From assembly GCA_902590505.1 (NCBI GenBank), contig CACIWZ010000004.1:52069-116068 (forward strand): 64,000 nt of DNA, read 5' to 3'. The notes under the pieces were generated by a model. It saw only the letters and a list, made by a program, of their open reading frames with translations, was not told where the DNA came from and ran no database searches. This DNA is from an uncultured Pelagibacteraceae bacterium. Lineage in GTDB: Bacteria; Pseudomonadota; Alphaproteobacteria; Pelagibacterales; Pelagibacteraceae. The translations under genes and the position numbers were made by a program. Below are positions 15,372 to 23,542 of the stretch, piece after piece (the stretch's first letter is position 1; every line of letters starts with the position of its first letter).

Positions 15372-17207
15372 GTGACTTCTATTTTAGGAATATCAGCTTT
15401 TTATCATGACAGTGCAGCAGCGTTAGTTGTTGATGGAGAGATTATTGCTGCAGCGCAAGAAGAAAGATTTTCAAGAAAAAAACATGATCCAGGTTATCCT
15501 TTTAATGCAGTTAATTATGTTTTAACTGAAGGTAAATTAAAGCTTAATGAAGTTGATCACATAGTTTTTTTTGAGAAACCATTTTTAAAATTTGAACGAT
15601 TGTTAGAAACGTATATGGCTTTTGCACCTAAAGGTTTCAAATCTTTTAGTCTTTCAATGCCTCTTTGGTTGAGAGAAAAACTCTTTCAAAAAAAATTTTT
15701 ATTTGACAAATTAAAACAACATGATGAAAACTTTAAGGACATAAAAAAAATTAAATTTTCAGAACATCATTATAGCCACGCCGCAAGTGCATTTTATCCT
15801 TCACCATTTGAAAATGCAGTTGTTTTAACGTTAGATGGAGTCGGTGAGTGGGCAACAACAACTGTTGCTATCGGAAAAAAAAATAAATTGGAAATGATAA
15901 AAGAAATTTATTTTCCACACTCGTTAGGATTACTTTATTCTGCATTTACTTACTATACTGGTTTTAAAGTGAATAGCGGTGAATACAAAGTTATGGGATT
16001 AGCACCATATGGAAAGCCAAAATATAAAGATTTAATTATTCAAAATCTTATGGACCTTAAAGAGGATGGATCATTTAAATTAAATATGAAATTTTTTAAT
16101 TATGCTACAGGTTTAACAATGACCAATAAAAAATTTTCCGATCTTTTTGGCCACCCCGTGAGAAATCCAAAAAAAGATTTATTGGAAGATTTCCATATGG
16201 ATATTGCAGCATCTATACAATCAGTAACAGAGGAAATTGTTATTAGAATTACAAAAAATATTGCTAGTGAATATAAAATTAAAAATCTATGTTTGGCCGG
16301 AGGTGTTGCATTAAATTGTGTAGCTAACGGAATGATATTAAGACAAAAAATTTTTGATGATATATGGATACAACCTGCAGCTGGAGATGCAGGTGGATCT
16401 TTAGGTGCAGCTCTAGCATACTGGCATCATGAATTAAAAAAACCTAGAGAAAATTTCAAAGATCAAATGAAAGGAGCTTACTTAGGCCCTAAGCTTTCAG
16501 AAAAAAATGTCGAAGATCAACTAAAAAAATTAAAAGCTAGATACACCAAAAAAAGTTCAAGCGAAATTTCATCAATTGTTGCTAAAGAGTTATCCAGCGG
16601 TAAAACAGTAGGTTGGTTTCAAGGTAGAATGGAGTTTGGACCTAGAGCGTTAGGAGGACGATCAATTTTAGCTGATCCAAGATCTGATAAGATGCAAAAA
16701 GAATTAAACTTAAAAATAAAATTCAGAGAGAGCTTTAGACCATTTGCACCTTCAGTTTTAAGAGAAGAAGTTAGCAATTGGTTTGATCTTAACTATGATA
16801 GCCCTTACATGCTTTTAGTTTCAGACGTAAAAAGAGAAAAACAAATAACTATGTCTGAAAAGGATAAAAAACTTTTTGGAATAGATAAACTGAACATTAA
16901 AAGATCTAGTATTCCCGCTATTACACACGTTGATTATTCAGCTAGAATTCAAACAGTTCATAAAGAAACTAATTTAAAATATTATAACTTAATAAATGAA
17001 TTTAAAAAAATTACTGATTGTCCAGTTTTAGTTAATACTTCATTCAATGTTAGAGGAGAACCAATAGTTTGCAGTGTTGAGGATGCTTTCAATTGTTTTA
17101 TGGGTACAAACTTAGACATACTAGCAATAGAAAATTATTTATTGATAAAAGATGATCAAGATAAATCATTGCTAAAGGATTATAAAAATAAATTCGAATT
17201 AGATTAA
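15372..17207 (+). CDS. NodU/CmcH-family O-carbamoyltransferase
   Basis: 611 residues starting at a GTG directly after the DUF5989 stop. The N-terminal domain begins ILGISAFYHDSAAALVVDGEI, with EERFSRKKHDPGYP and the metal-binding EHHYSHAASAFYPSPFENAVVLTLDGVGEW. The YrdC-like C-terminal domain shows GWFQGRMEFGPRALGGRSILADPR and the FRPFAPSVL motif. These enzymes transfer a carbamoyl group from carbamoyl phosphate, through carbamoyl-AMP, to a hydroxyl group of a sugar or secondary metabolite. With SxtJ, DUF5989 and a nearby SGNH hydrolase this suggests modification of an envelope glycan; the acceptor is not known. Confidence 0.9.
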   Translation: MTSILGISAFYHDSAAALVVDGEIIAAAQEERFSRKKHDPGYPFNAVNYVLTEGKLKLNEVDHIVFFEKPFLKFERLLETYMAFAPKGFKSFSLSMPLWLREKLFQKKFLFDKLKQHDENFKDIKKIKFSEHHYSHAASAFYPSPFENAVVLTLDGVGEWATTTVAIGKKNKLEMIKEIYFPHSLGLLYSAFTYYTGFKVNSGEYKVMGLAPYGKPKYKDLIIQNLMDLKEDGSFKLNMKFFNYATGLTMTNKKFSDLFGHPVRNPKKDLLEDFHMDIAASIQSVTEEIVIRITKNIASEYKIKNLCLAGGVALNCVANGMILRQKIFDDIWIQPAAGDAGGSLGAALAYWHHELKKPRENFKDQMKGAYLGPKLSEKNVEDQLKKLKARYTKKSSSEISSIVAKELSSGKTVGWFQGRMEFGPRALGGRSILADPRSDKMQKELNLKIKFRESFRPFAPSVLREEVSNWFDLNYDSPYMLLVSDVKREKQITMSEKDKKLFGIDKLNIKRSSIPAITHVDYSARIQTVHKETNLKYYNLINEFKKITDCPVLVNTSFNVRGEPIVCSVEDAFNCFMGTNLDILAIENYLLIKDDQDKSLLKDYKNKFELD

Positions 17208-18016
17208 TTTAAGTTTAAAATTGTGACTGGATCAAGTTTTACCTCAAACCAATTTAATCTTATATCAAGGTGCGGCCCAGTTGCCCTTCCACTTTGACCA
17301 AGAGTTCCAACTATTTGACCTTGTTTAACTTTTTGACCAACTTTAACATTTATATCTTTCATGTGCATAAAAAGTGTGCTGATACCGTGTCCATGATCAA
17401 AGATCACAGTGCCTCCCGTAAAATACATATCTTTATGTACCAAAGTTACTTCGCCATCCATCATAGCTTTAACAGGTGTTCCCTCAGGGGCATGAAAATC
17501 TATTCCATAGTGAGGTCTTCTTGGTTTCCCATTCAAAATCCTTTGACTACCATAAACACCTGTAACTACGTATTTATCTAATGGATATATAAATTTATCT
17601 TTAAAATACTCATAAGATGTATTAATTGCTCTAGCATCACCAATTAATTTATTATCTTTTTTAATTCTCTCATAAACCTCAGGAGGTGGAGTTACTTTTT
17701 TTGGAGGCAATCCATTTATTCTTTGAATTTTATAATCTCTTTTGAATACCTTCTTTACGATATTTTTTTCCTCAGTGTTATTTATGATTTTTATCCTGAC
17801 ATCGTTTTTTCTGTCTCTATCCAACCCAAAAGCAAAATACCCATCTTTTGAGACTCTAATTTTTCTTTTATCAATATAAACTTTTGCTCCAGGCTTAGTT
17901 TTTCCCAATATAAACGAGCCTTGTTTAAAATCCCCTTTAAATTCTAAAGCATAAATGTTTAAAGAATTTAAGACAAGAATTGAAATTAAAAAAAGTAATT
18001 TACAATTATATTTCAT
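17204..18016 (-). CDS. Secreted M23-family peptidase (LytM fold)
   Basis: 270 residues. The first 24 are a signal peptide (LLFLISILVLNSLNIYA), followed by a beta-rich N-terminal domain and a LytM domain from about residue 140. The zinc motif H-x-x-x-D is in HYGIDFHAPEGTPV. The normal H-x-H reads GPHLDIR, with Asp in place of the second His, a variant seen in a subset of M23 proteins. Members cut peptidoglycan cross-links or act as inactive activators in the periplasm. It overlaps the SGNH gene by 11 bases and converges on the carbamoyltransferase gene by four bases. Confidence 0.85.
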   Translation of the reverse strand: MKYNCKLLFLISILVLNSLNIYALEFKGDFKQGSFILGKTKPGAKVYIDKRKIRVSKDGYFAFGLDRDRKNDVRIKIINNTEEKNIVKKVFKRDYKIQRINGLPPKKVTPPPEVYERIKKDNKLIGDARAINTSYEYFKDKFIYPLDKYVVTGVYGSQRILNGKPRRPHYGIDFHAPEGTPVKAMMDGEVTLVHKDMYFTGGTVIFDHGHGISTLFMHMKDINVKVGQKVKQGQIVGTLGQSGRATGPHLDIRLNWFEVKLDPVTILNLN

Positions 18017-18971
18017 CTTTGATTAAGTTAAATACTAGTGAATGTCCTTTATCAGATAAATGCATTGGATCAAATTTATAAAATAAAGATTTTGGATTAG
18101 AATGTTTACAAAAATTATTTGTCAAATCTTGATAGTAAACTTTTAAGTCCTTTAAAATTAAGTTTATTTTATTTTGAGGGGCTAGGTTTTCATTAGAACA
18201 GTTCCTTGTTTGGAATTCATAAGGAAGTATGAATACTTTTAAATCTATATTCTCTCGATTTAATTTTTCATTTAATATTGAGATATAATCTTTCATCTCA
18301 CTTAGATCAGTTTTTTCGTAATTTTTCTTGATGCTCTTAAAATATCTTTTTGATGGATCGGTGATAATTCCCTTAAAAAACATATAAAAATATGACTTAC
18401 TATTCAAAAAAGCATTTAATTTGTTTATCAATGAAATTTTTTTAATTGAAATATTTTCATGATTTAAATTTTCATTTTGCGTTAAGTTTAAAATACTTTG
18501 ACCTCCATAAATATCATTTAAAGTAATAAAATAAAAAACTTTTTTAATATTATCAAAATTATCAACTTTATCTATATTAGCCTTGAAGTGTTTGATATTG
18601 TAACCAGGTACCGAACTATTATAAAAATTAAGATTTGTAAAAACCTCTCTAAGTTTTCCAACGAATGTTTTTTGCTCAGGAATTCCATTTCCAAAAGCAG
18701 TACTATCACCAATTATAAAAATTGACTTATTATTTTTTTTATAAAAAAAATCCTTTGATGGAACTCTAAAACCATATTGATCAATATAAATTTTTTTACC
18801 AAATTGAATACCAGAACTGTTAGGTAACATTTGATGAATATCTCCATTAGCAATTATTAATCCTGGCTCTATCCCCTTTAAATTAGATAATTTAAAAAAA
18901 TTTGAAATCAATTCTAAAAAAAAAATAAAAACTAAAATTATAGTAATATTTGCTAGGATCACTTTTTTCAT
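18006..18971 (-). CDS. SGNH/GDSL-fold hydrolase, membrane-anchored
   Basis: 321 residues. An N-terminal helix (VILANITIILVFIFFLELI) anchors the protein. The block I motif IIGDSTAFGNG holds the likely nucleophile Ser near residue 93, and the C-terminal block DPMHLSDKGH gives the Asp-His pair. Between them is a long, poorly conserved insert. SGNH proteins of this type are often O-acyl transferases or esterases for surface glycans. The gene lies next to a carbamoyltransferase trio and overlaps the M23 peptidase, so cell envelope modification is a reasonable guess. Confidence 0.8.
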   Translation of the reverse strand: MKKVILANITIILVFIFFLELISNFFKLSNLKGIEPGLIIANGDIHQMLPNSSGIQFGKKIYIDQYGFRVPSKDFFYKKNNKSIFIIGDSTAFGNGIPEQKTFVGKLREVFTNLNFYNSSVPGYNIKHFKANIDKVDNFDNIKKVFYFITLNDIYGGQSILNLTQNENLNHENISIKKISLINKLNAFLNSKSYFYMFFKGIITDPSKRYFKSIKKNYEKTDLSEMKDYISILNEKLNRENIDLKVFILPYEFQTRNCSNENLAPQNKINLILKDLKVYYQDLTNNFCKHSNPKSLFYKFDPMHLSDKGHSLVFNLIKDEI

Positions 18972-18972
18972 T

Positions 18973-19548
18973 CTAAAAAAATAGAATATTTATATCAGTA
19001 TATATTAAATCTATTGCAACTAATAATATAGCTAATAAACCCAACCATGCTATCCATTTATATTTTTTAATCCAATCAGAAATTAAATTAGCTGCTACTG
19101 CCATTAAAACAATAGATAAAACCAAACCAAAAACTAGTAAATGATAGTGATGACCTGCAGCACCTGCTACACCCAAAACATTATCTAAACTCATTGTTAC
19201 ATCTGCAAGTATTACTGTAAAAATTGCTTTTTTAAGATTTGAATTATCAACTTCAATTTTTTTTTCTTCAATCTTATTTTGAATTACATCTCTATAAAGT
19301 TTGTAGCAAATATAAAGTAATAAAATACCTCCAACTAATCTTAAACCTGAGATTTGTAATAAATAAGCAGTAATAAAAGTAAAAATAATTCTTAAAACTA
19401 CAGCTCCACCTATTCCCCAGAAAATTATTTTCTTCCTATTTGAATCTTCAAATTTTGAAGCAACCATCCCAATAATAATTGCGTTATCACCCGCTAAGAC
19501 TAAGTCTATTAATAATATTTCTACCAATATAATTAGTTGCTCTGTCAT
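18973..19548 (-). CDS. TerC/YjbE-family integral membrane protein
   Basis: 191 residues, about six membrane segments. Two acidic intramembrane motifs mark the TerC family: LIDLVLAGDNAIIIGMVAS in helix 1 and ILADVTMSLDNVLGVAGAAG in helix 4. TerC proteins are implicated in tellurite resistance and manganese or calcium export and in metal loading of exported proteins. Start at ATG 19548. It lies one base upstream of the SGNH gene and is divergent from the enoyl-CoA hydratase gene. Confidence 0.9.
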   Translation of the reverse strand: MTEQLIILVEILLIDLVLAGDNAIIIGMVASKFEDSNRKKIIFWGIGGAVVLRIIFTFITAYLLQISGLRLVGGILLLYICYKLYRDVIQNKIEEKKIEVDNSNLKKAIFTVILADVTMSLDNVLGVAGAAGHHYHLLVFGLVLSIVLMAVAANLISDWIKKYKWIAWLGLLAILLVAIDLIYTDINILFF

Positions 19549-19573
19549 AATGAAATTTATATCTTATTAATTG

Positions 19574-20332
19574 ATGAACTATAAAAATATTAAAGTAGAA
19601 AAGCGAGAAAATTACGCAATTATCGAAATTGCTAACAATAAAAATAATAGTTTAGATCAAAAAACGCTTAATGAAATTGGTGATGCGACCAAAAATTTGA
19701 ATAAATCAAAAGAGATTAAATGCATTGGTTTAATTGGAGGTCCAAAGTTTTTTTCGCCTGGAGCCGATATCAAAGAACTTGAAAAACTTGACTCAAAAAA
19801 AGCAAAAAAACAAAAACTTTTTTCTAAAGTTGATGATTTACAAAAAATCGATATTCCAATTATCTCATTCGTCGAGGGCTATGCATTAGGAGGTGGTTTT
19901 GAGCTTGCTCTCTCAAGTGATTTAATTATTGCAAGCTCCGAAGCGAAATTTGGTTTGCCTGAAATCAATTTAGGATTAATTCCAGGTATTGGTGGTACAC
20001 AAAAAACAAAAAAATTTACTTCAAATCAAAATATAAAATATTTAGCAATGTCAGGAGAAATTATTGATGCTGAAACTGCAATGAAGTATGGGATTGTTTC
20101 ACAAATTATTCCTAAAGAAAATTTTAAAGAATTTACTTTAAACTTTTTAAATACAATCTCTTCGAAGCCAAAAAAATCACTTCAAGTTATTAAATATTTA
20201 GTCAATTCAGAAGATAATTTAAAAAAATCTTTAATAAAAGAGAGACAAGAGTTTTATAAATTGCTTGATAGTGAAAATAAAAAAATTGGAATAAAAAGTT
20301 TTCTTAATAAAACAAAGCCTAATTGGAAATAA
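19574..20332 (+). CDS. Enoyl-CoA hydratase/isomerase family protein
   Basis: 252 residues of the crotonase fold. The first oxyanion motif is KFFSPGADIKEL, the second EGYALGGGFELALSSD. The catalytic-acid region reads AKFGLPEINLGLIPGIGGTQ, retaining Glu, as in true hydratases. A TTG three bases earlier (19571) is open but ATG 19574 is preferred. It could hydrate crotonyl-CoA or a branched enoyl-CoA in beta-oxidation or in polymer breakdown; the precise substrate is not visible. It stands alone, divergent from the TerC gene. Confidence 0.88.
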   Translation: MNYKNIKVEKRENYAIIEIANNKNNSLDQKTLNEIGDATKNLNKSKEIKCIGLIGGPKFFSPGADIKELEKLDSKKAKKQKLFSKVDDLQKIDIPIISFVEGYALGGGFELALSSDLIIASSEAKFGLPEINLGLIPGIGGTQKTKKFTSNQNIKYLAMSGEIIDAETAMKYGIVSQIIPKENFKEFTLNFLNTISSKPKKSLQVIKYLVNSEDNLKKSLIKERQEFYKLLDSENKKIGIKSFLNKTKPNWK

Positions 20333-20418
20333 ATCATCTTCAAGTTGTAGACAATTTGCATACCTGTAATTAAATTTTAACATAGTTAAACTGTTCTAAA
20401 TTTAATTAAGATTTACTT

Positions 20419-20802
20419 ATGAAATTTAAATTTATTTTAATTGCAACTCTGTTATTTATGGGCTCAGCAATAGCTGCGGGACATATAACAAAAGCTCAAA
20501 AAGAAAAAACAATAGAGTGCCTAGGACACTATAGTGCTACAGCTGTTTTGCCCGCAGAAACTATTGAAGTTAAAAATATGGAATTAGCTTTAGCTTCGGT
20601 AAAAGTAATAAGGGAGTATCTTGCGTCTGAAGGCGTAAAAGAGGATGAAATGAATAAAGGTATGAATGTTTACGTAGATAAAGTTTATGGTAAGCCTTTT
20701 AATAAATCTAAGAATACCGAGTGTAATAAATTTATATATAAACAAATTAAAGGTTCAGAAGAAAAAATTGAGAAACTATCCAGAACTATTTACGCGGGTT
20801 AA
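20419..20802 (+). CDS. Small secreted protein of unknown function
   Basis: 127 residues with a textbook signal peptide (MKFKFILIATLLFMGSAIA, cut before AGHITKA). The mature part is helical, with two cysteines (ECLGHYS and NTECNKF) that could form a disulfide in the periplasm. I do not recognise it. It opens the operon of small alpha/beta-barrel proteins: its stop is one base before the next ATG. A TTG-rich, AT-rich 86-base region upstream may be the operon promoter. Confidence 0.75.
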   Translation: MKFKFILIATLLFMGSAIAAGHITKAQKEKTIECLGHYSATAVLPAETIEVKNMELALASVKVIREYLASEGVKEDEMNKGMNVYVDKVYGKPFNKSKNTECNKFIYKQIKGSEEKIEKLSRTIYAG

Positions 20803-20803
20803 T

Positions 20804-21091
20804 ATGAGCGGATACGTTATAGCTAATATAGATGTTAAAAATCATGAGGCCTATAAAGAATATGTTGGTAAAGTTGTGCCTACAGTTCAAAAATTCGGAG
20901 GAGAATACCTTGTACGTGCTGGGGAGTATAAAGTTATAGATGGTGAGTGGAAATATCCTAGAACGGTAGTAATTAAATTTCCAACTTATGAAAAAGCTTT
21001 AGAATGGTATGGTTCTGAAGAATACAAACCCGTTAAACCTATTCGATTAGCAAACTCAGTAGCTAATGGAATTATCATTAAAGGAGTTTAA
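20804..21091 (+). CDS. DUF1330 dimeric alpha/beta-barrel protein
   Basis: 95 residues from ATG 20804, one base after the preceding stop. The sequence SGYVIANIDVKNHEAYKEYV, GGEYLVRAGEYKVIDGEWKYPRTVVIKFP and EKALEWYGSEEYKPVKPIRLANS is a typical DUF1330 domain (ferredoxin-like fold, forms dimers). Family members have no firm activity but their fold is that of small cofactor-free monooxygenases and isomerases. It is the first of two adjacent DUF1330 genes, likely from tandem duplication. Confidence 0.9.
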   Translation: MSGYVIANIDVKNHEAYKEYVGKVVPTVQKFGGEYLVRAGEYKVIDGEWKYPRTVVIKFPTYEKALEWYGSEEYKPVKPIRLANSVANGIIIKGV

Positions 21092-21397
21092 ATGACAAAA
21101 GCCTATTTAGTAGCTATGCCCACAATAAAAGACAATGACATGTTTGCAAAAGAATATGCAAGTAAAGTAGCTGATACTTTAAAACCATTTGAAGGAAAAT
21201 TTCTTGTGAGAACTCCAAATAAACTAATTAAAGAAGGGGATGAAAAATCTCTCACAGTAGTTATTGAATTTCCTAGTAAGGAGAAAGCTCTTGGATGGTA
21301 TAATTCTTCAGAGCATCAAAAAATAGTTGTTCATAGAAGAACTGCAACTGACCCATCAAGTCCAATAGTGATCTGTGAAGAGTCTAATACATATTAA
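21092..21397 (+). CDS. DUF1330 dimeric alpha/beta-barrel protein
   Basis: 101 residues. The ATG follows the stop of the first DUF1330 gene with no gap (TAAATG). It has AYLVAMPTIKDNDMFAKEY, FEGKFLVRTPNKLIKEGDEK and EKALGWYNSSEHQKIVVHRRTA, clearly paralogous to its neighbour but diverged, with an extra C-terminal EESNTY. Two unequal copies may form a heterodimer. The substrate is unknown. Confidence 0.88.
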   Translation: MTKAYLVAMPTIKDNDMFAKEYASKVADTLKPFEGKFLVRTPNKLIKEGDEKSLTVVIEFPSKEKALGWYNSSEHQKIVVHRRTATDPSSPIVICEESNTY

Positions 21398-21415
21398 TAA
21401 AAAAAGGAGATAATT

Positions 21416-21832
21416 ATGATCGATAAATTTGGAAACGCATTTTATTTAATAATTTACTTAGCACATTTTATTATAGTTGGTAGTTACGCTTACCAATTAG
21501 TCTTTGATACTAAAAAATTTCTAAAAGGTAGAGGCGTGGATAAAACTGCTACATTAATCACAAGATTCGCAGGATCATTCATGATTGCTACTGTTCTAAT
21601 GGCAATATATATCGCTTTTATAAGATCAGGCGGTGTAGAGGCTACTTGGGCCTTCTTTAACTTGGTCTTTATAATGAATGTTTCAATATTGGTTGTAAAT
21701 TTTTACACATTAAAAATTGATAAAACAGGTTTAACTAAAAAAACTAGAAACGATGGAATATATGCTCCACTAGTTTTAGTTATTATCAGCGCTATTCTTT
21801 GTTACGGTCTAGCAGATAAAATTTACGTTTAA
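21416..21832 (+). CDS. Four-helix membrane protein of unknown function
   Basis: 138 residues with four membrane helices: NAFYLIIYLAHFIIVGSYAYQLVF, the FAGSFMIATVLMAIYIAFI helix, WAFFNLVFIMNVSILVVNF and LVLVIISAILCYGLAD. It starts behind AAAAAAGGAG, a strong ribosome-binding site. I do not recognise the family. It sits between the DUF1330 pair and the ABM/GYD genes, so it may be the membrane partner for the small barrel proteins, for example a carrier or a quinone-linked subunit; that is only inferred from context. Confidence 0.78.
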   Translation: MIDKFGNAFYLIIYLAHFIIVGSYAYQLVFDTKKFLKGRGVDKTATLITRFAGSFMIATVLMAIYIAFIRSGGVEATWAFFNLVFIMNVSILVVNFYTLKIDKTGLTKKTRNDGIYAPLVLVIISAILCYGLADKIYV

Positions 21833-21840
21833 GGAGTAAA

Positions 21841-22134
21841 ATGGCAAAGTTTATGAATATTGTTAGATGCAAAGTAAAATCATCTAACAGAGAAGAATAT
21901 TTGAAAAAAATAGATGAGATGCCAAAGTTCGATGGGCAGATTTCAGCAAAGTACGTTGAAACTAAACCTAACGAATTTTTTATGATTGGTGAATGGAATT
22001 CTGAAGATGATATAGCTAAAGCAAGACCGAAAATGATTGAATTTTTGGACTCGCTTAGGCACACTTTAGAAGAACTGTCATCAGATTTAGGGGTAACAGA
22101 TCCTCACTCTGGAACAGTTGTGATCGAGAAATAA
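21841..22134 (+). CDS. Antibiotic-biosynthesis-monooxygenase-like small barrel protein
   Basis: 97 residues with an ABM-like ferredoxin fold: KFMNIVRCKVKSSNREEYLKKI, then SAKYVETKPNEFFMIGEWNSEDDIAKARPKMIEFLDSLR and a long helix. The GEWxSxEDxxxARPxMIxxLD pattern is typical of small dimeric barrel proteins in marine alphaproteobacteria. Start has AAGGAG at a good distance. It is 8 bases after the membrane-protein gene. Activity unknown. Confidence 0.78.
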   Translation: MAKFMNIVRCKVKSSNREEYLKKIDEMPKFDGQISAKYVETKPNEFFMIGEWNSEDDIAKARPKMIEFLDSLRHTLEELSSDLGVTDPHSGTVVIEK

Positions 22135-22149
22135 GAAAGGAGAAATAAT

Positions 22150-22470
22150 ATGGCAAAGATGTACATTATGGGAAACTATACCGAAAAAGCCTTTCAAGGT
22201 TTTTTAAAAGATCCAAATAGTGACAGAAAAGCAGTAGTTGAAAAACTTGTTAAAGGCGTGGGTGGAACATTACATAATATGGATATTGTAAGAGGATCAT
22301 ACGATTTTTGTGTAGTTGCAGATCTTCCTAGTTTTGATGATTTTGCTGCTGTTAAATTAGTGGTAGAGTCGACTGGAGCTGTGAAAAACTTATCAGCACT
22401 TGAAGCTATAGATTTTGCAAAAGCTACAACAAAAGCATCAAAGATGTCTTATAAGGCTCCGGGTCAATAA
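22150..22470 (+). CDS. GYD-domain protein
   Basis: 106 residues. MYIMGNYTEKAFQGFLKDP, then DRKAVVEKLVKGVGG and IVRGSYDFCVVADLPSFDDFAAVKL give the GYD pattern, here with SYD in place of the name-giving GYD. The GYD family is a small dimeric alpha/beta barrel with no proven reaction. AGAAAGGAGAAATAAT precedes the ATG. It is the first of two tandem GYD genes with about one third of residues shared. Confidence 0.85.
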   Translation: MAKMYIMGNYTEKAFQGFLKDPNSDRKAVVEKLVKGVGGTLHNMDIVRGSYDFCVVADLPSFDDFAAVKLVVESTGAVKNLSALEAIDFAKATTKASKMSYKAPGQ

Positions 22471-22486
22471 AAAAAAGGAGGTAACA

Positions 22487-22810
22487 ATGGCAAAATTTTA
22501 TACATTAGGATGTTATACAGCTAAAGGTCTTGGGGGATTTGTAAGCAATCCGTCTACCGACAGAAAAGCTGCTACATCAGCACTTGCTGCTTCTGTGGGA
22601 GCTAAAGTAACTCAATACTCAGGCCTTAGAGGAAAATATGATTTTATGGCAGTGATTGAAGGAACTTTCGAACAAGCTGCTGCAGCTGCTATGGTTGCTG
22701 TTTCTAGTGGCGCTGTTTCAGATTTTACGATTTTAGAAGACGTAAATCTAAATGAAATAGCTAAGACTGCTCAGAAAATGGCTTCATCATATAAAGAGCC
22801 AGGAAAATAA
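22487..22810 (+). CDS. GYD-domain protein (second copy)
   Basis: 107 residues from ATG 22487, behind AAAAAAAGGAGGTAAC, the strongest ribosome-binding site of this operon. The sequence KFYTLGCYTAKGLGGFVSNPSTDRKAATSAL and LRGKYDFMAVIEGTFEQAAAAAMVAVSSGAV aligns along its whole length with the preceding gene, including the ending SYKEPGK versus SYKAPGQ. So it is a tandem duplicate. The frame is open upstream but that part would overlap the first copy. It ends directly against the convergent methyltransferase gene. Confidence 0.88.
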   Translation: MAKFYTLGCYTAKGLGGFVSNPSTDRKAATSALAASVGAKVTQYSGLRGKYDFMAVIEGTFEQAAAAAMVAVSSGAVSDFTILEDVNLNEIAKTAQKMASSYKEPGK

Positions 22811-23518
22811 TTATTTTCTATAGCTAATACATTTTAGGGTATCAGTGAATTTTATTTGATTTTTATACTTTAATCTAATTTCACTGATACCTTGATTAAT
22901 TTCTTTACTACTCATGTTTAATAAGCATGAAATGTATCTTTCTCTGATCATTCTTATATATTTTTGTTTTGAGATATTTACTTTAAAGTTAAAGTATGTG
23001 TAGCTTATTTTTTTTAAGTTTTTTTTAATTATCTTAAATAAAAATTCATCTCTTTTTAAACTTTTTTCTAAATTTTTTCTCATTTTTTTAAAACAAGGTA
23101 TTTTATTATTATTTGTTTTAAGTGAAAAAATTAATATTTTACCTTTGTTATTTAAGCTTTTCTGAGCAAGATTTAGAAGACGATTTAAATTTGATTTAGA
23201 AAAAAAATGAATAGTTTGTTTGATTAAAATAAGATCATATTTTTCTTTTTTCTTTAAATATTTTAATGCACCGATTTTCTTAAATATAATATTCTTTTTT
23301 ACTTCCTTATTTGCAACAATATCAATCCCTATGGGTTTATTTCTAAATTTATATTTCTTTTGAAGAGCACTTATAATATTTGCTCTTCCACATCCAATAT
23401 CCAATATTTTTGAATTTTTATTTAAATTAATTCTGTTTTTAAGAAATTTATTAAATTCTGAGATATACGTAATGGATGATAACCAAGTTTTATTATCCCA
23501 GTTTTTAAGTTTTTTCAT
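22811..23518 (-). CDS. Class I SAM-dependent methyltransferase
   Basis: 235 residues, very lysine-rich. Motif I is KILDIGCGRANIISAL near residue 40, with the following acidic strand IGIDIVANKE, and motif IV is YDLILIKQTIHFF. This is a normal class I SAM methyltransferase core with an unusual basic C-terminal half. The substrate is not evident; the neighbour gene upstream (serine hydrolase, 24 bases away) gives no hint. The stop abuts the last codon of the GYD operon. Confidence 0.82.
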   Translation of the reverse strand: MKKLKNWDNKTWLSSITYISEFNKFLKNRINLNKNSKILDIGCGRANIISALQKKYKFRNKPIGIDIVANKEVKKNIIFKKIGALKYLKKKEKYDLILIKQTIHFFSKSNLNRLLNLAQKSLNNKGKILIFSLKTNNNKIPCFKKMRKNLEKSLKRDEFLFKIIKKNLKKISYTYFNFKVNISKQKYIRMIRERYISCLLNMSSKEINQGISEIRLKYKNQIKFTDTLKCISYRK

Positions 23519-23542
23519 TTAGTTATTTTTAACAAGTTTATA

